Assembly (NCBI RefSeq): GCF_030536915.1
Contig: NZ_JAUNPC010000003.1
Span: 1-33,604 of the forward strand
DNA: 33,604 nucleotides
From: Paracoccus sp. (in: a-proteobacteria)
GTDB taxonomy: Bacteria > Pseudomonadota > Alphaproteobacteria > Rhodobacterales > Rhodobacteraceae
Reading direction: 5' to 3'
Shown: piece by piece, positions 25,597-32,594 of the stretch
How the letters are laid out: every line of letters begins with the position of its first letter
Position numbering within the stretch: the stretch's first letter is position 1
The notes under the pieces: generated by a model
The model's input: only the letters and a program-made list of their open reading frames with translations
Databases searched by the model: none
What the model was told of the DNA's origin: nothing
Position numbers and translations under genes: made by a program

Positions 25597-26250
25597 TCAA
25601 TGCCTGGTCGCGGGGCTTGCGCGACCCGGGGGACCGGTCGTCCGTCCGCCCGTCGGATCGGCGCGCAGCAGGTCCATCTGACGGCGCAGCAGCCTGCCGC
25701 CGAAGGACGCCAGCGGAAAGCCCTTGCCGGACCGCAGCCATTCGCCGAGAAGGCCGACCACGGTGACGGACAGGACGATCTGCGCCTCGTGCGGGGTGAA
25801 ATCGGGATGAAGCGTCCCGTTGTCCCGCGCGCGCTGCATGATCCGCAGGATCAGCGCCCGCATCTCGGCATCCAGTCGGGCAAGCGTGTCATTGCATTCC
25901 GCCGGCGTCAGGTGCGTCATGATGCGGAAGATCCGCTGCCGCCCCTCGTCCTGCTCGAAGGATTGAAGGGCCTCGACCGTCGCGTCCAGCAGGCATCCCA
26001 GCGTGTCCGGCCCGGCATCGGCGACCCCGGCGAGGATCTGTTCCTGCGGCAGGAAGCTGCGCTGGTGCAGGGCGGCAAGAACCTCGGTCTTGTCCTTGAA
26101 GTGCCAGTAGAAGGCGCCGCGCGTGACCCCTGCTGCACGCGAGACCGCGTCCAGCGTCGTGGCCGCGAAGCCCCGTTCGCAGAACATCCGCTCGGCCGCG
26201 TCAAGGATGGCCTGCCGCGTCAGTTCCGAATCTTCCCGTGTCTTCCGCAT
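25597..26250 (-). CDS. TetR-family repressor of the RND efflux operon (AcrR-like)
   Basis: A 217-residue one-component regulator. The N-terminal TetR helix-turn-helix (about 10-56) reads TLDAVSRAAGVTRGAFYWHFKDKTEV, with the conserved FYWHFKDK; the rest is a helical ligand domain like that of AcrR. It is transcribed in the same direction as, and just upstream of, the pump genes, whereas E. coli acrR is divergent from acrAB. The overlapping palindrome upstream of its own start (26276-26299) suggests it represses itself and the pump from one promoter, with the pump substrate as inducer. AAGGAAGG lies before the ATG. Confidence 0.9.
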   Translation of the reverse strand: MRKTREDSELTRQAILDAAERMFCERGFAATTLDAVSRAAGVTRGAFYWHFKDKTEVLAALHQRSFLPQEQILAGVADAGPDTLGCLLDATVEALQSFEQDEGRQRIFRIMTHLTPAECNDTLARLDAEMRALILRIMQRARDNGTLHPDFTPHEAQIVLSVTVVGLLGEWLRSGKGFPLASFGGRLLRRQMDLLRADPTGGRTTGPPGRASPATRH

Positions 26251-26273
26251 GCGGCCCTTCCTTGCATCGGGCC

Positions 26274-26301
26274 GTTATAGACATTCATGTATGTATGTAA
26301 A
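26274..26301 (-). promoter_or_regulatory. Promoter overlapped by an AcrR-type operator
   Basis: On the minus strand TTTACA (26301-26296) and TATAAC (26279-26274) are 16 bases apart, each one base from consensus. The 24-bp stretch 26299-26276 reads TACATACAT, ACA, then TGAATGTCTATA. Compared from memory with the E. coli acrAB operator (TACATACAT...TGAATGTATGTA) it agrees at 19 of 24 positions and is an imperfect palindrome. It covers almost the whole promoter, so bound repressor would block RNA polymerase. The repressor gene starts about 24 bases downstream. Confidence 0.8.
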
Positions 26302-26401
26302 TACCCGCTTCGGAGAAATCTCGCAGTCCCGGTGCCCCGCGAGTAGCGGTAATGCCGGGTCCGCGCCGGTGTCAGGGCACCCTGCCCTGCGGATCAACGC
26401 T

Positions 26402-27160
26402 TCACTCGGCGGTCCAGCCGCCATCCAGCACGATCGAGGACCCCGTCATCAGGGCCGACGCCCCGGATGCAAGGTAAAGCGCCGCGCCGGTGATGTCCTC
26501 GACCTGGCCCAGACGACCCAGCTTGATCATCCGCAGGGCATGGTCAAGGAAGGCCGGGTTCTCGAAGTAGGGTTTCGTCAGCGGCGTCTCGATGAAGGTC
26601 GGGCAGATCGAGTTCACGCGGATGCGGTGCGGCGCCAGTTCGATCGAGGCGGCCTTCGTCAGCCCCTCGATCCCCCATTTCGAGGCGCAGTAGACCGATC
26701 GGTCCTCGGCCCCGATATGCCCCAGCATCGACGACATGTTGATGACCGACCCACCCCGGCCAAGGTCCATCATCCGCCGCGTCACCGCCTGCATCGCGAA
26801 AAAGGCCGCGCGCAGGTTCAGCCCGACGATCAGGTCGAAGTCTTCCTCCGTCACCTCGGTCATCCTGCGGGGACGGTTGGTGCCGGCGTTGTTGACGAAG
26901 ACGTCCAGCCGGTCCAGTCCGTCCACGACCGCCCGGAAGGCGGCAAGGTCGGTCACGTCGCAGGGCCGGGCCTCGGCCCGATGGCCGGCATCGCGCAACC
27001 CGGCGGCGACGGCCTCGATTTCCTCCCCGGTTCTTGCGCAAAGGATCACCTCGGCGCCCGCCTGGGCGAATACCTCGGCGATGGCGCGGCCCAGGCCACG
27101 GCCCGCGCCGGTGACAAGCGCGGTGCGCCCCTCAAGAGAGAAATCGGGGAATGGGGTCAT
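26402..27160 (-). CDS. SDR-family NAD(P)-dependent oxidoreductase
   Basis: A classical short-chain dehydrogenase of 252 residues. The cofactor motif TGAGRGLG is at 17-24, NNAG at 90-93 and the catalytic Ser144-Tyr157-Lys161 triad is intact (YCASK). Family relatives act on 3-oxoacyl groups, gluconate and other sugar acids or secondary alcohols; the substrate here is not evident. It is the last gene of the minus-strand catabolic cluster, 64 bp after the BKACE gene, with GGAGAGG just before the ATG. It may oxidise the imported hydroxy acid or reduce a product. A gap of 151 bp, holding the efflux promoter, separates it from the TetR gene. Confidence 0.88.
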   Translation of the reverse strand: MTPFPDFSLEGRTALVTGAGRGLGRAIAEVFAQAGAEVILCARTGEEIEAVAAGLRDAGHRAEARPCDVTDLAAFRAVVDGLDRLDVFVNNAGTNRPRRMTEVTEEDFDLIVGLNLRAAFFAMQAVTRRMMDLGRGGSVINMSSMLGHIGAEDRSVYCASKWGIEGLTKAASIELAPHRIRVNSICPTFIETPLTKPYFENPAFLDHALRMIKLGRLGQVEDITGAALYLASGASALMTGSSIVLDGGWTAE

Positions 27161-27224
27161 CGGCCTCTCCGGCTGGGATGTTCGGATGCCGCCCCGCCCC
27201 CCTGGGCGAAGCGGCGATAGGGGA

Positions 27225-28157
27225 TCAGAAGCTGACCTGGTCGCCGCCCTTCAGCGCCAGCAGCTCGCGCGCCTCGTCGGGGGTCGCGACCTGCAGGCCC
27301 AGCCCTTCGATGATCTGGCGGGCGGCGCGGACCTGCTCGGCGTTGGTTTCCGCAAGCCGGCCCTTCCCGGCCCAGAGGTTGTCCTCCAGCCCGACGCGGA
27401 CATGGCCGCCGTTCGCGGCCGAGATCGCGGCGATGGGAAGCTGGTTGCGCCCCGCCCCCAGCACCGACCAGCGATAGTTGTCGCCGAACAGCCGGTCGGC
27501 GGTGCGCTTCATGTGCATCACGTCCTCGACATGCGCGCCGATCCCGCCCATCAGGCCGAACACCGTCTGGATGAACAACGGGCCGGTCACGAGGCCGCGG
27601 TCGAAGAAATGCTTGAGGTTGTAGAGATGCGACGTGTCGTAGCACTCGAACTCGAAGCGCGTCCCGCCCTCGCCCAAGGTCGTCATCACCTGTTCCACGT
27701 CCCCGAAGGTGTTGCGGAAGATGATGTCCTTGTTGCCCAGATATTCCCGTTCCCATTGGTGCTTCAGTTGCGCCTCGTAGCGGTCGAGCATCGGGAACAG
27801 GCCGAAGTTCATCGTGCCCATGTTCAGCGAGGCGACCTCGGGCTTGTAATGCTTTGCGGGCTGGATCCGCTCGGCGATGGACATGGTGGGGGCGCCGCCG
27901 GTGGTGATGTTCAGGACGGCGGCGGTCTGCTGCTTGATGACGCTAAGGATCGGGTGAAAGGCCTCAACCGACTGGTCGGGGCGGCCGTCCTCTTCGTTGC
28001 GGGCATGCAGGTGAATGATGGCGGCGCCCGCCTCGGCGGCGCCCACCGCGGCCTCGACGATCTCGGAGGCCGAGACCGGCAGGTATTTCGACATCGAGGG
28101 CGTGTGGATCGCGCCGGTGACGGCGCAGGTGATGATGACTTTGCCCTGAAGGCTCAT
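27225..28157 (-). CDS. BKACE-family beta-keto acid cleavage enzyme (DUF849)
   Basis: Enzymes of this family condense a beta-keto acid with acetyl-CoA and release acetoacetate plus a new CoA thioester, or the reverse pair. The 310-residue TIM-barrel protein has the Zn-binding HLHAR with His49 and His51, Glu258 in VRVGLEDN as the third ligand, and Arg254 and Asp259 at positions that are catalytic in the prototype Kce. The Glu14 that holds the amine of 3-keto-5-aminohexanoate in Kce is replaced by Ile17 (CAVTGAIHTP), so the substrate is probably not an amino-keto acid of that kind. The start is set by homology. It follows the dehydrogenase gene by 10 bp. Confidence 0.9.
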   Translation of the reverse strand: MSLQGKVIITCAVTGAIHTPSMSKYLPVSASEIVEAAVGAAEAGAAIIHLHARNEEDGRPDQSVEAFHPILSVIKQQTAAVLNITTGGAPTMSIAERIQPAKHYKPEVASLNMGTMNFGLFPMLDRYEAQLKHQWEREYLGNKDIIFRNTFGDVEQVMTTLGEGGTRFEFECYDTSHLYNLKHFFDRGLVTGPLFIQTVFGLMGGIGAHVEDVMHMKRTADRLFGDNYRWSVLGAGRNQLPIAAISAANGGHVRVGLEDNLWAGKGRLAETNAEQVRAARQIIEGLGLQVATPDEARELLALKGGDQVSF

Positions 28158-28167
28158 GGTCCTGTCC

Positions 28168-29112
28168 TCAGTTCTGGGATGGGGTTTCGCGTTGCGCCAG
28201 ATGCGCGGCCAGCGCGGCAAGTTCCTCGTCGCGCCATTCCTGGCGGGCGCGGACCGCATCGGGGGTCGAGACGTCGCGGAAGGCGGCGCCAACCTTGGCC
28301 GCCGACTCGGCCGAGAAGGCGATGTCCCCCACCTCAACCCCGGCAAGGCCCGCCATCATCGCCCCGTAGCGGTCCAGATAATCGGCGGCGCCGCCGGGGG
28401 CGTTCAGGTTGATCGTCTCCATCGGTCCCATGAAGGCCCAGCGGCGGCCCAGCCCGTGGCGCATGGTGTCGTCCAAGCCCTGCACGTCCACATAGCCTTC
28501 GGCGATCAGGCGCAGGCTTTCGGCCAGCAGAACGGCCTGCAGGCGGTTCAGGATGAAGCCGTCGATCTCTTTCTTCAGCACCACCGGCACCTGCCCGGCG
28601 CGGGCGTAGATATCACGCGCCTGTTCGGTCACCGCCGGATCGGTGAAGGGCGCGGGCGAGATTTCCACCACCGGCACCAGATGCGGCGGGTTGACCGGGT
28701 GGCCGACAAGGCAGCGCGCGGCGCCCGGCAGCCCTTCGGCGAAGCTCGACGCCTTCAGCGCCGAGGAGGAGGAGGCGAGGATCGTCCCGGACCCGGCGAG
28801 GCGGTCGAGTTCGGCGAAAAGCCCGCGCTTGATGTCGAGGACCTCGGGCCCGCTTTCCTGCACCAAGTCCGCCCCGGCCAGCACCTCGCCCAGATCGCGC
28901 ACCGGCCGGATGCGGGCCGCCGTGGCGGCGGGATCGTCCCCGGCCTGGCCGAAGGGGGCGGCCCGTCCGATCATGGTGGCGACATCGGCGGCCAGCCGGT
29001 CCAGCACGCCCGCGTCCTTGTCCCAGACGCCGACCTCGAAGCCCGCCCGGGCAAAGACAAAGGCCCATGAGCGGCCGATCAGCCCCGCGCCAACGATGGC
29101 GATGTGATTCAT
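28168..29112 (-). CDS. 3-hydroxyacyl-CoA dehydrogenase-type (lambda-crystallin-like) dehydrogenase
   Basis: NAD-dependent oxidation of a beta-hydroxy acid or thioester to the beta-keto form. From MNHIAIVG the protein has 314 residues: Rossmann motif GAGLIG (8-13), ESGPEVLDIK, SSSS near 114, catalytic His138 in GHPVNPP and Glu150, Asn189 in GFILNRLQ, then WAFMGPMETINLNAPGG. The last block and the overall length resemble lambda-crystallin/L-gulonate dehydrogenase and carnitine dehydrogenase rather than fatty-acid enzymes. An ATG at 29130 overlaps the transporter stop (ATGA), but ATG 29112 has the better SD (AAGGG). It stands next to the BKACE gene, so its product is probably the BKACE substrate. 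Confidence 0.85.
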   Translation of the reverse strand: MNHIAIVGAGLIGRSWAFVFARAGFEVGVWDKDAGVLDRLAADVATMIGRAAPFGQAGDDPAATAARIRPVRDLGEVLAGADLVQESGPEVLDIKRGLFAELDRLAGSGTILASSSSALKASSFAEGLPGAARCLVGHPVNPPHLVPVVEISPAPFTDPAVTEQARDIYARAGQVPVVLKKEIDGFILNRLQAVLLAESLRLIAEGYVDVQGLDDTMRHGLGRRWAFMGPMETINLNAPGGAADYLDRYGAMMAGLAGVEVGDIAFSAESAAKVGAAFRDVSTPDAVRARQEWRDEELAALAAHLAQRETPSQN

Positions 29113-29126
29113 TCCTGTTTCCCTTT

Positions 29127-31628
29127 TCATAGCCAGAGCATCTCGCGCCGCAGGTCGAGGTCCGTGGCGATGCGGCGCGATTCCACCTCATGCAGCACGC
29201 GGCCGCGTTCAAGGACAATGGTGCGGTCGGACAGGGCCAGCGCAAGGTCGAGGTTGTGGTCCACGATGATGATGGACAGCCGGTCCCGCAGCCGGTCGAA
29301 GGTGCGGAACAACTGCTCGACCACCGCCGGGGCCAACCCCTCGAATGGCTCGTCCAGCAGCAGCACCCGGATGTCGCCCGACAGCGCGCGGGCGACGGCG
29401 GCCATCTGCTGCTCGCCGCCCGACAGCCGGTCGGCGGGCGTGTCCAGCCGCTCGCGCAGGCGAGGGAAGTATTCGAAGATTTCCTCGGTGCTCCAATGCG
29501 TCCCCTCGCCCGTCCGGCGGCGGATGCGGCCGAGTTCCAGGTTCTCGCGCACCGTCATGCCCGCGAAAAGCCCCCGGCCCTGCGGCACATAGCCGATCCC
29601 CAGCCGCGCGATCCGGGCGCTGGACAGGCCCACAAGTTCGTTGCCCATCAGCCGGATCGAGCCCGAGGACGGCGTGACGATCCCCGTCACCCCCTTCAGC
29701 ACCGAGGACTTGCCCGCCCCGTTCCGGCCCAGCAGCGCGAGGATCTCGCCCTTGTGCAGGTCGAAGCCGACGTCGTTCAGGATATGGCTCTTGCCGTAGT
29801 GAAGGTTCATCCTGTCGATGGACAGGATCGTCTCGTCCGAGAACTGCCCCTGCCGGGCCGAGGCCGCGACGGCGCTGGTGCCCGAGCCGATATAGATCTC
29901 GCGCACCTTGGCCGAGTTGCGGGCGTCGTCCACGGTGCCGTCCAGCAGCACGCGCCCCTCGGCCATCACCGTCACATGGTCGGCAAGGTCGAACACGCGG
30001 TCGATGTCATGTTCGACCAGCAGGACCGGGATGCTGGCGGACACGTCCTTGATCAGCAGCCCCACACGCTCGCGTTCCGCCACCGACAGGCCCGCCAGCG
30101 GCTCGTCGGCCAGCAGGATCTTCGGCTCCGTCGACAGCGCAAGGCCGAGGTCCAGCAGCCGCTGGCCGCCATAGGACAGCGAGCCCGCGATGGCGTTCTC
30201 CATCCCCCTGAGCCCGATCCAGTCGAGCATCTCGTCCACCTTGGCATTCACCTCGGCCACGCTGCCGGCAGGGCTGAGGGCGCGGGTGCGGCTGGGATGA
30301 TGGGCCTGCACGGCCAGGCGCAGGTTCTCGCGGATCGTCAGATCGGGAAAGAGGCTGGTGATCTGGAAGGACCGGCCGAGGCCCAGCCCCGCGATCTGGT
30401 CGGGCGTGCTGCCCGAGATGTCATGGCCGAGGAAGCTGACCTTGCCGCTGTCGGCGGGGATGATGCCGGACAGCAGGTTGAAGGCCGTGGTCTTGCCCGC
30501 GCCGTTCGGACCGATCAGGGCGTGCAGCGTCCTGTCGCGGACCCGGATCGACACGCCGTCCACCGCCTTCAGCGCCCCGAAGGTCTTCGATATGTCGTCG
30601 GCCACCAGCACGTTGCCGCCACCCGCATCGCGGCTCCGGATGGCGGCGGGCAGCGGGTGCTTCTCGATCTTCCGGTCGGCCATCGCGGCGCCGGTCACAG
30701 CCTCGGGGAACAGGCGGCGCCTGACCTGCGCGCCGATGCCCACGAGGCCCTGCCGCTCGAAGAGGACGAAGCCGAGGAAGATCAGGCCGAACCAGAACAG
30801 CCAGTTCTCGGTATACATCGACAGGTATTCGCGGAACAGGATGTAGAACAGCGCGCCCAGCGCCGGCCCCAGAAAGCCCCGCATGCCCCCGATGACCACC
30901 ATCGCCAGCAGCTCGCCCGAGAAGATCACCGACATCGGCTCGGCCGAGGTCAGGCGGTTCTTGTAAAGCAGCAGGGCCCCGGCCAGCCCCGTCACCGTTG
31001 CCGACAGCACGAAGGCCGCCAGCTTGTAGCGCTGGACATGATAACCGAGGGCCTGCGCCCGGTTCTCGTTCTCGCGGATGGCGACAAAGACGCTGCCGAC
31101 CGGCGACTGCAGGACGCGCAGCATCAGCGCCATCACCAGAAAGGCCAGCAGCGCCACGACGATGTAGAAGTTGAGGTTGTTGTCCAGAAGGCCCGGCCGC
31201 TCGATCCCGCCAAGGCCGTTCTCGCCGCCCGTGACCTCGGTCCAGCGGAAGGCAAGCTGGAACCCCATCGCCGACAGCGCCAGCGTCATCAGCGAGAAAT
31301 AGACGCCGCGCCGCCGCAGGACCAGGAAGCCGATGATCGCCGCGAGCGCCGCCGTGAACAGCAGGGCCGCGACCAGCGAAACGGCCATGCTGGCATTGCC
31401 CAGCCGCAACGCGGTGATGCCCGCGACATAGGCCCCCAGCCCGAACCAGGCGCCATGGCCGAAGGACACGAGGCCGGTATAGCCCGCAAGGATGTTCAGC
31501 CCCATCGCCGCAAGGGCGAAGATGACCACCTCGCTTGCGCTGTTCGGGCCGAGGCCAAGCAGCGACAAGGCCCAAGGCAGCAGGATCAGCGCCGCTGCCG
31601 CGACCGTCAGTGTTCGCATGTTCTGCAT
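29127..31628 (-). CDS. Fused branched-chain-type ABC transporter: LivM permease + LivG ATPase + LivF ATPase
   Basis: One 833-residue polypeptide holds three subunits that are usually separate. Residues 1-305 are a LivM permease (NILAGYTGLVSFGHGAWFGLGAY; about eight hydrophobic helices). Residues 335-580 are LivG: Walker A GPNGAGKT (373-380), signature LSYGGQ (484-489, where LivG normally has LSYGQQ) and Walker B ILLADEP (504-510). Residues 600-833 are LivF: GRNGAGKS (634-641), LSGGEQQ (735-741) and VLLLDEP (755-761). The linkers at 306-335 and 580-600 are charged or Ala/Ser-rich. There is no frameshift or stop at either junction. It follows livH by seven bases and imports whatever the upstream binding protein captures. 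Confidence 0.94.
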   Translation of the reverse strand: MQNMRTLTVAAAALILLPWALSLLGLGPNSASEVVIFALAAMGLNILAGYTGLVSFGHGAWFGLGAYVAGITALRLGNASMAVSLVAALLFTAALAAIIGFLVLRRRGVYFSLMTLALSAMGFQLAFRWTEVTGGENGLGGIERPGLLDNNLNFYIVVALLAFLVMALMLRVLQSPVGSVFVAIRENENRAQALGYHVQRYKLAAFVLSATVTGLAGALLLYKNRLTSAEPMSVIFSGELLAMVVIGGMRGFLGPALGALFYILFREYLSMYTENWLFWFGLIFLGFVLFERQGLVGIGAQVRRRLFPEAVTGAAMADRKIEKHPLPAAIRSRDAGGGNVLVADDISKTFGALKAVDGVSIRVRDRTLHALIGPNGAGKTTAFNLLSGIIPADSGKVSFLGHDISGSTPDQIAGLGLGRSFQITSLFPDLTIRENLRLAVQAHHPSRTRALSPAGSVAEVNAKVDEMLDWIGLRGMENAIAGSLSYGGQRLLDLGLALSTEPKILLADEPLAGLSVAERERVGLLIKDVSASIPVLLVEHDIDRVFDLADHVTVMAEGRVLLDGTVDDARNSAKVREIYIGSGTSAVAASARQGQFSDETILSIDRMNLHYGKSHILNDVGFDLHKGEILALLGRNGAGKSSVLKGVTGIVTPSSGSIRLMGNELVGLSSARIARLGIGYVPQGRGLFAGMTVRENLELGRIRRRTGEGTHWSTEEIFEYFPRLRERLDTPADRLSGGEQQMAAVARALSGDIRVLLLDEPFEGLAPAVVEQLFRTFDRLRDRLSIIIVDHNLDLALALSDRTIVLERGRVLHEVESRRIATDLDLRREMLWL

Positions 31629-31635
31629 GGAAGAC

Positions 31636-32511
31636 CTATTCGAAACGGGTAATGCGCTCGCCCAGCAGGCCGCGGGGACGCAGAAGCAGGACCATGAACA
31701 TCAGCAGGTAGATGGCCATCATCGAGAACTGGGACTGTCCCAGCCCGATCATCAGGCCCTTGACCAGCCCGACCATGATCGCGGCGATGACCACGCCCCA
31801 GAAGGACCCGAGGCCCCCGATCACCACGACCACGAAGGCCGCGGTCCCAACCTCGACCCCCATCAGCGGGTGGACCGGCTGGATCGGCGCCATCAGCACG
31901 CCCGCAAGCGCCGCGATTCCGATGGCCAGCGCCACGACGGTCGAGAGATAGGGTCGCAGCGAAATTCCCAACGTGCCGAGGATGTCGGGGTTCTGGATGC
32001 CCGCGCGGACGATCCGGCCGAAAGGGGTGCGGTTCAGCAGGTACCAGACGCCCGCCACCGTCGCGACCGCGACGGCGATCAGGAACAGCCGGTAGCGCGA
32101 ATAGACGAAATCACCCAGGAAGACCTGCCCGCGCAGGGCATCGGGCATGGAGTAGGCGCGCGGCGTCGCGCCGAAATACCACCTGAGGCTCTGTTCGATG
32201 ATCATCGCAAGGCTGAAGGTCAGCAGCAGCGAGTAAAGCGGGTCCTCGCGGTAGAAGCGGGTGAACAGCACACGCTCGACGACGATGGCCACGGCCGCCG
32301 CGATCAGCGGCGCCACGACCAGCGCCCCAAAGAAGCCGATATGGGGCGACAATACGAAGGCCAGGTAGGCGCCCAGCGTGAAGAAGGCGCCATGGGCAAG
32401 GTTCACGATGCCGCCGAGCGAGAAGATCAGCGACAGGCCCAGCGCGATGAGCATGTAGTAGAAGCCATCGAGCAGGCCGTTCAGAAGCTGGGACAGAAAG
32501 ATCGATGCCAT
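31636..32511 (-). CDS. livH: Branched-chain-type ABC transporter permease LivH
   Basis: Inner-membrane permease of 291 residues with about eight hydrophobic helices. Family blocks are GLLDGFYYMLIALGLSLIF (12-30), GIVNLAHGAFFTLGAY (34-49) and, near the end, VVVVIGGLGSFWGVVIAA, which contacts the ATPase. It pairs with the LivM half of the fused downstream protein to form the channel. It lies 83 bp after the binding-protein gene, with a hairpin in that gap, and seven bases before the fusion gene. Confidence 0.93.
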   Translation of the reverse strand: MASIFLSQLLNGLLDGFYYMLIALGLSLIFSLGGIVNLAHGAFFTLGAYLAFVLSPHIGFFGALVVAPLIAAAVAIVVERVLFTRFYREDPLYSLLLTFSLAMIIEQSLRWYFGATPRAYSMPDALRGQVFLGDFVYSRYRLFLIAVAVATVAGVWYLLNRTPFGRIVRAGIQNPDILGTLGISLRPYLSTVVALAIGIAALAGVLMAPIQPVHPLMGVEVGTAAFVVVVIGGLGSFWGVVIAAIMVGLVKGLMIGLGQSQFSMMAIYLLMFMVLLLRPRGLLGERITRFE

Positions 32512-32530
32512 TCGGATGACCTGTCATGAA

Positions 32531-32560
32531 GGCTGGCCGGGCGCGCCAGCCGGCGCACCC
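32531..32560 (-). other. Intergenic stem-loop between binding-protein gene and livH
   Basis: On the minus strand GGGTGCGCC (32560-32552) pairs with GGCGCGCCC (32547-32539) around a 4-base loop: nine pairs, one of them G-U. A competing stem, GGCTGGC/GCCAGCC, spans 32551-32531. No U-run follows in the direction of transcription. Such hairpins after a binding-protein gene commonly shield its mRNA 3' end and keep it more abundant than the permease message; that role is inferred here. Confidence 0.5.
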
Positions 32561-32594
32561 TGTTTTCATCGGAAGGCCGGCAAGGCCCGTTGCC

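Noticed and set aside
20813-25681. Very long plus-strand open frame (about 1600 codons) opposite the RND pump genes
   Set aside because: It is antisense to two clear protein genes, is rich in His, Arg, Gly and Asp as expected from reading GC-rich genes backwards, and resembles no family.
25532-25741. N-terminal extension of the membrane fusion protein
   Set aside because: It would put about 70 charged residues before the signal sequence and overlap the TetR gene.
28168-29112. Direct naming of the dehydrogenase as carnitine 3-dehydrogenase
   Set aside because: Length and BKACE neighbour fit, but lambda-crystallin/gulonate-type enzymes look the same by eye and the thioesterase and carnitine transporter genes are missing.
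29190-31652. Long plus-strand open frame opposite the fused Liv transporter gene
   Set aside because: Antisense shadow; the minus-strand frame has all ABC motifs while this one has none.
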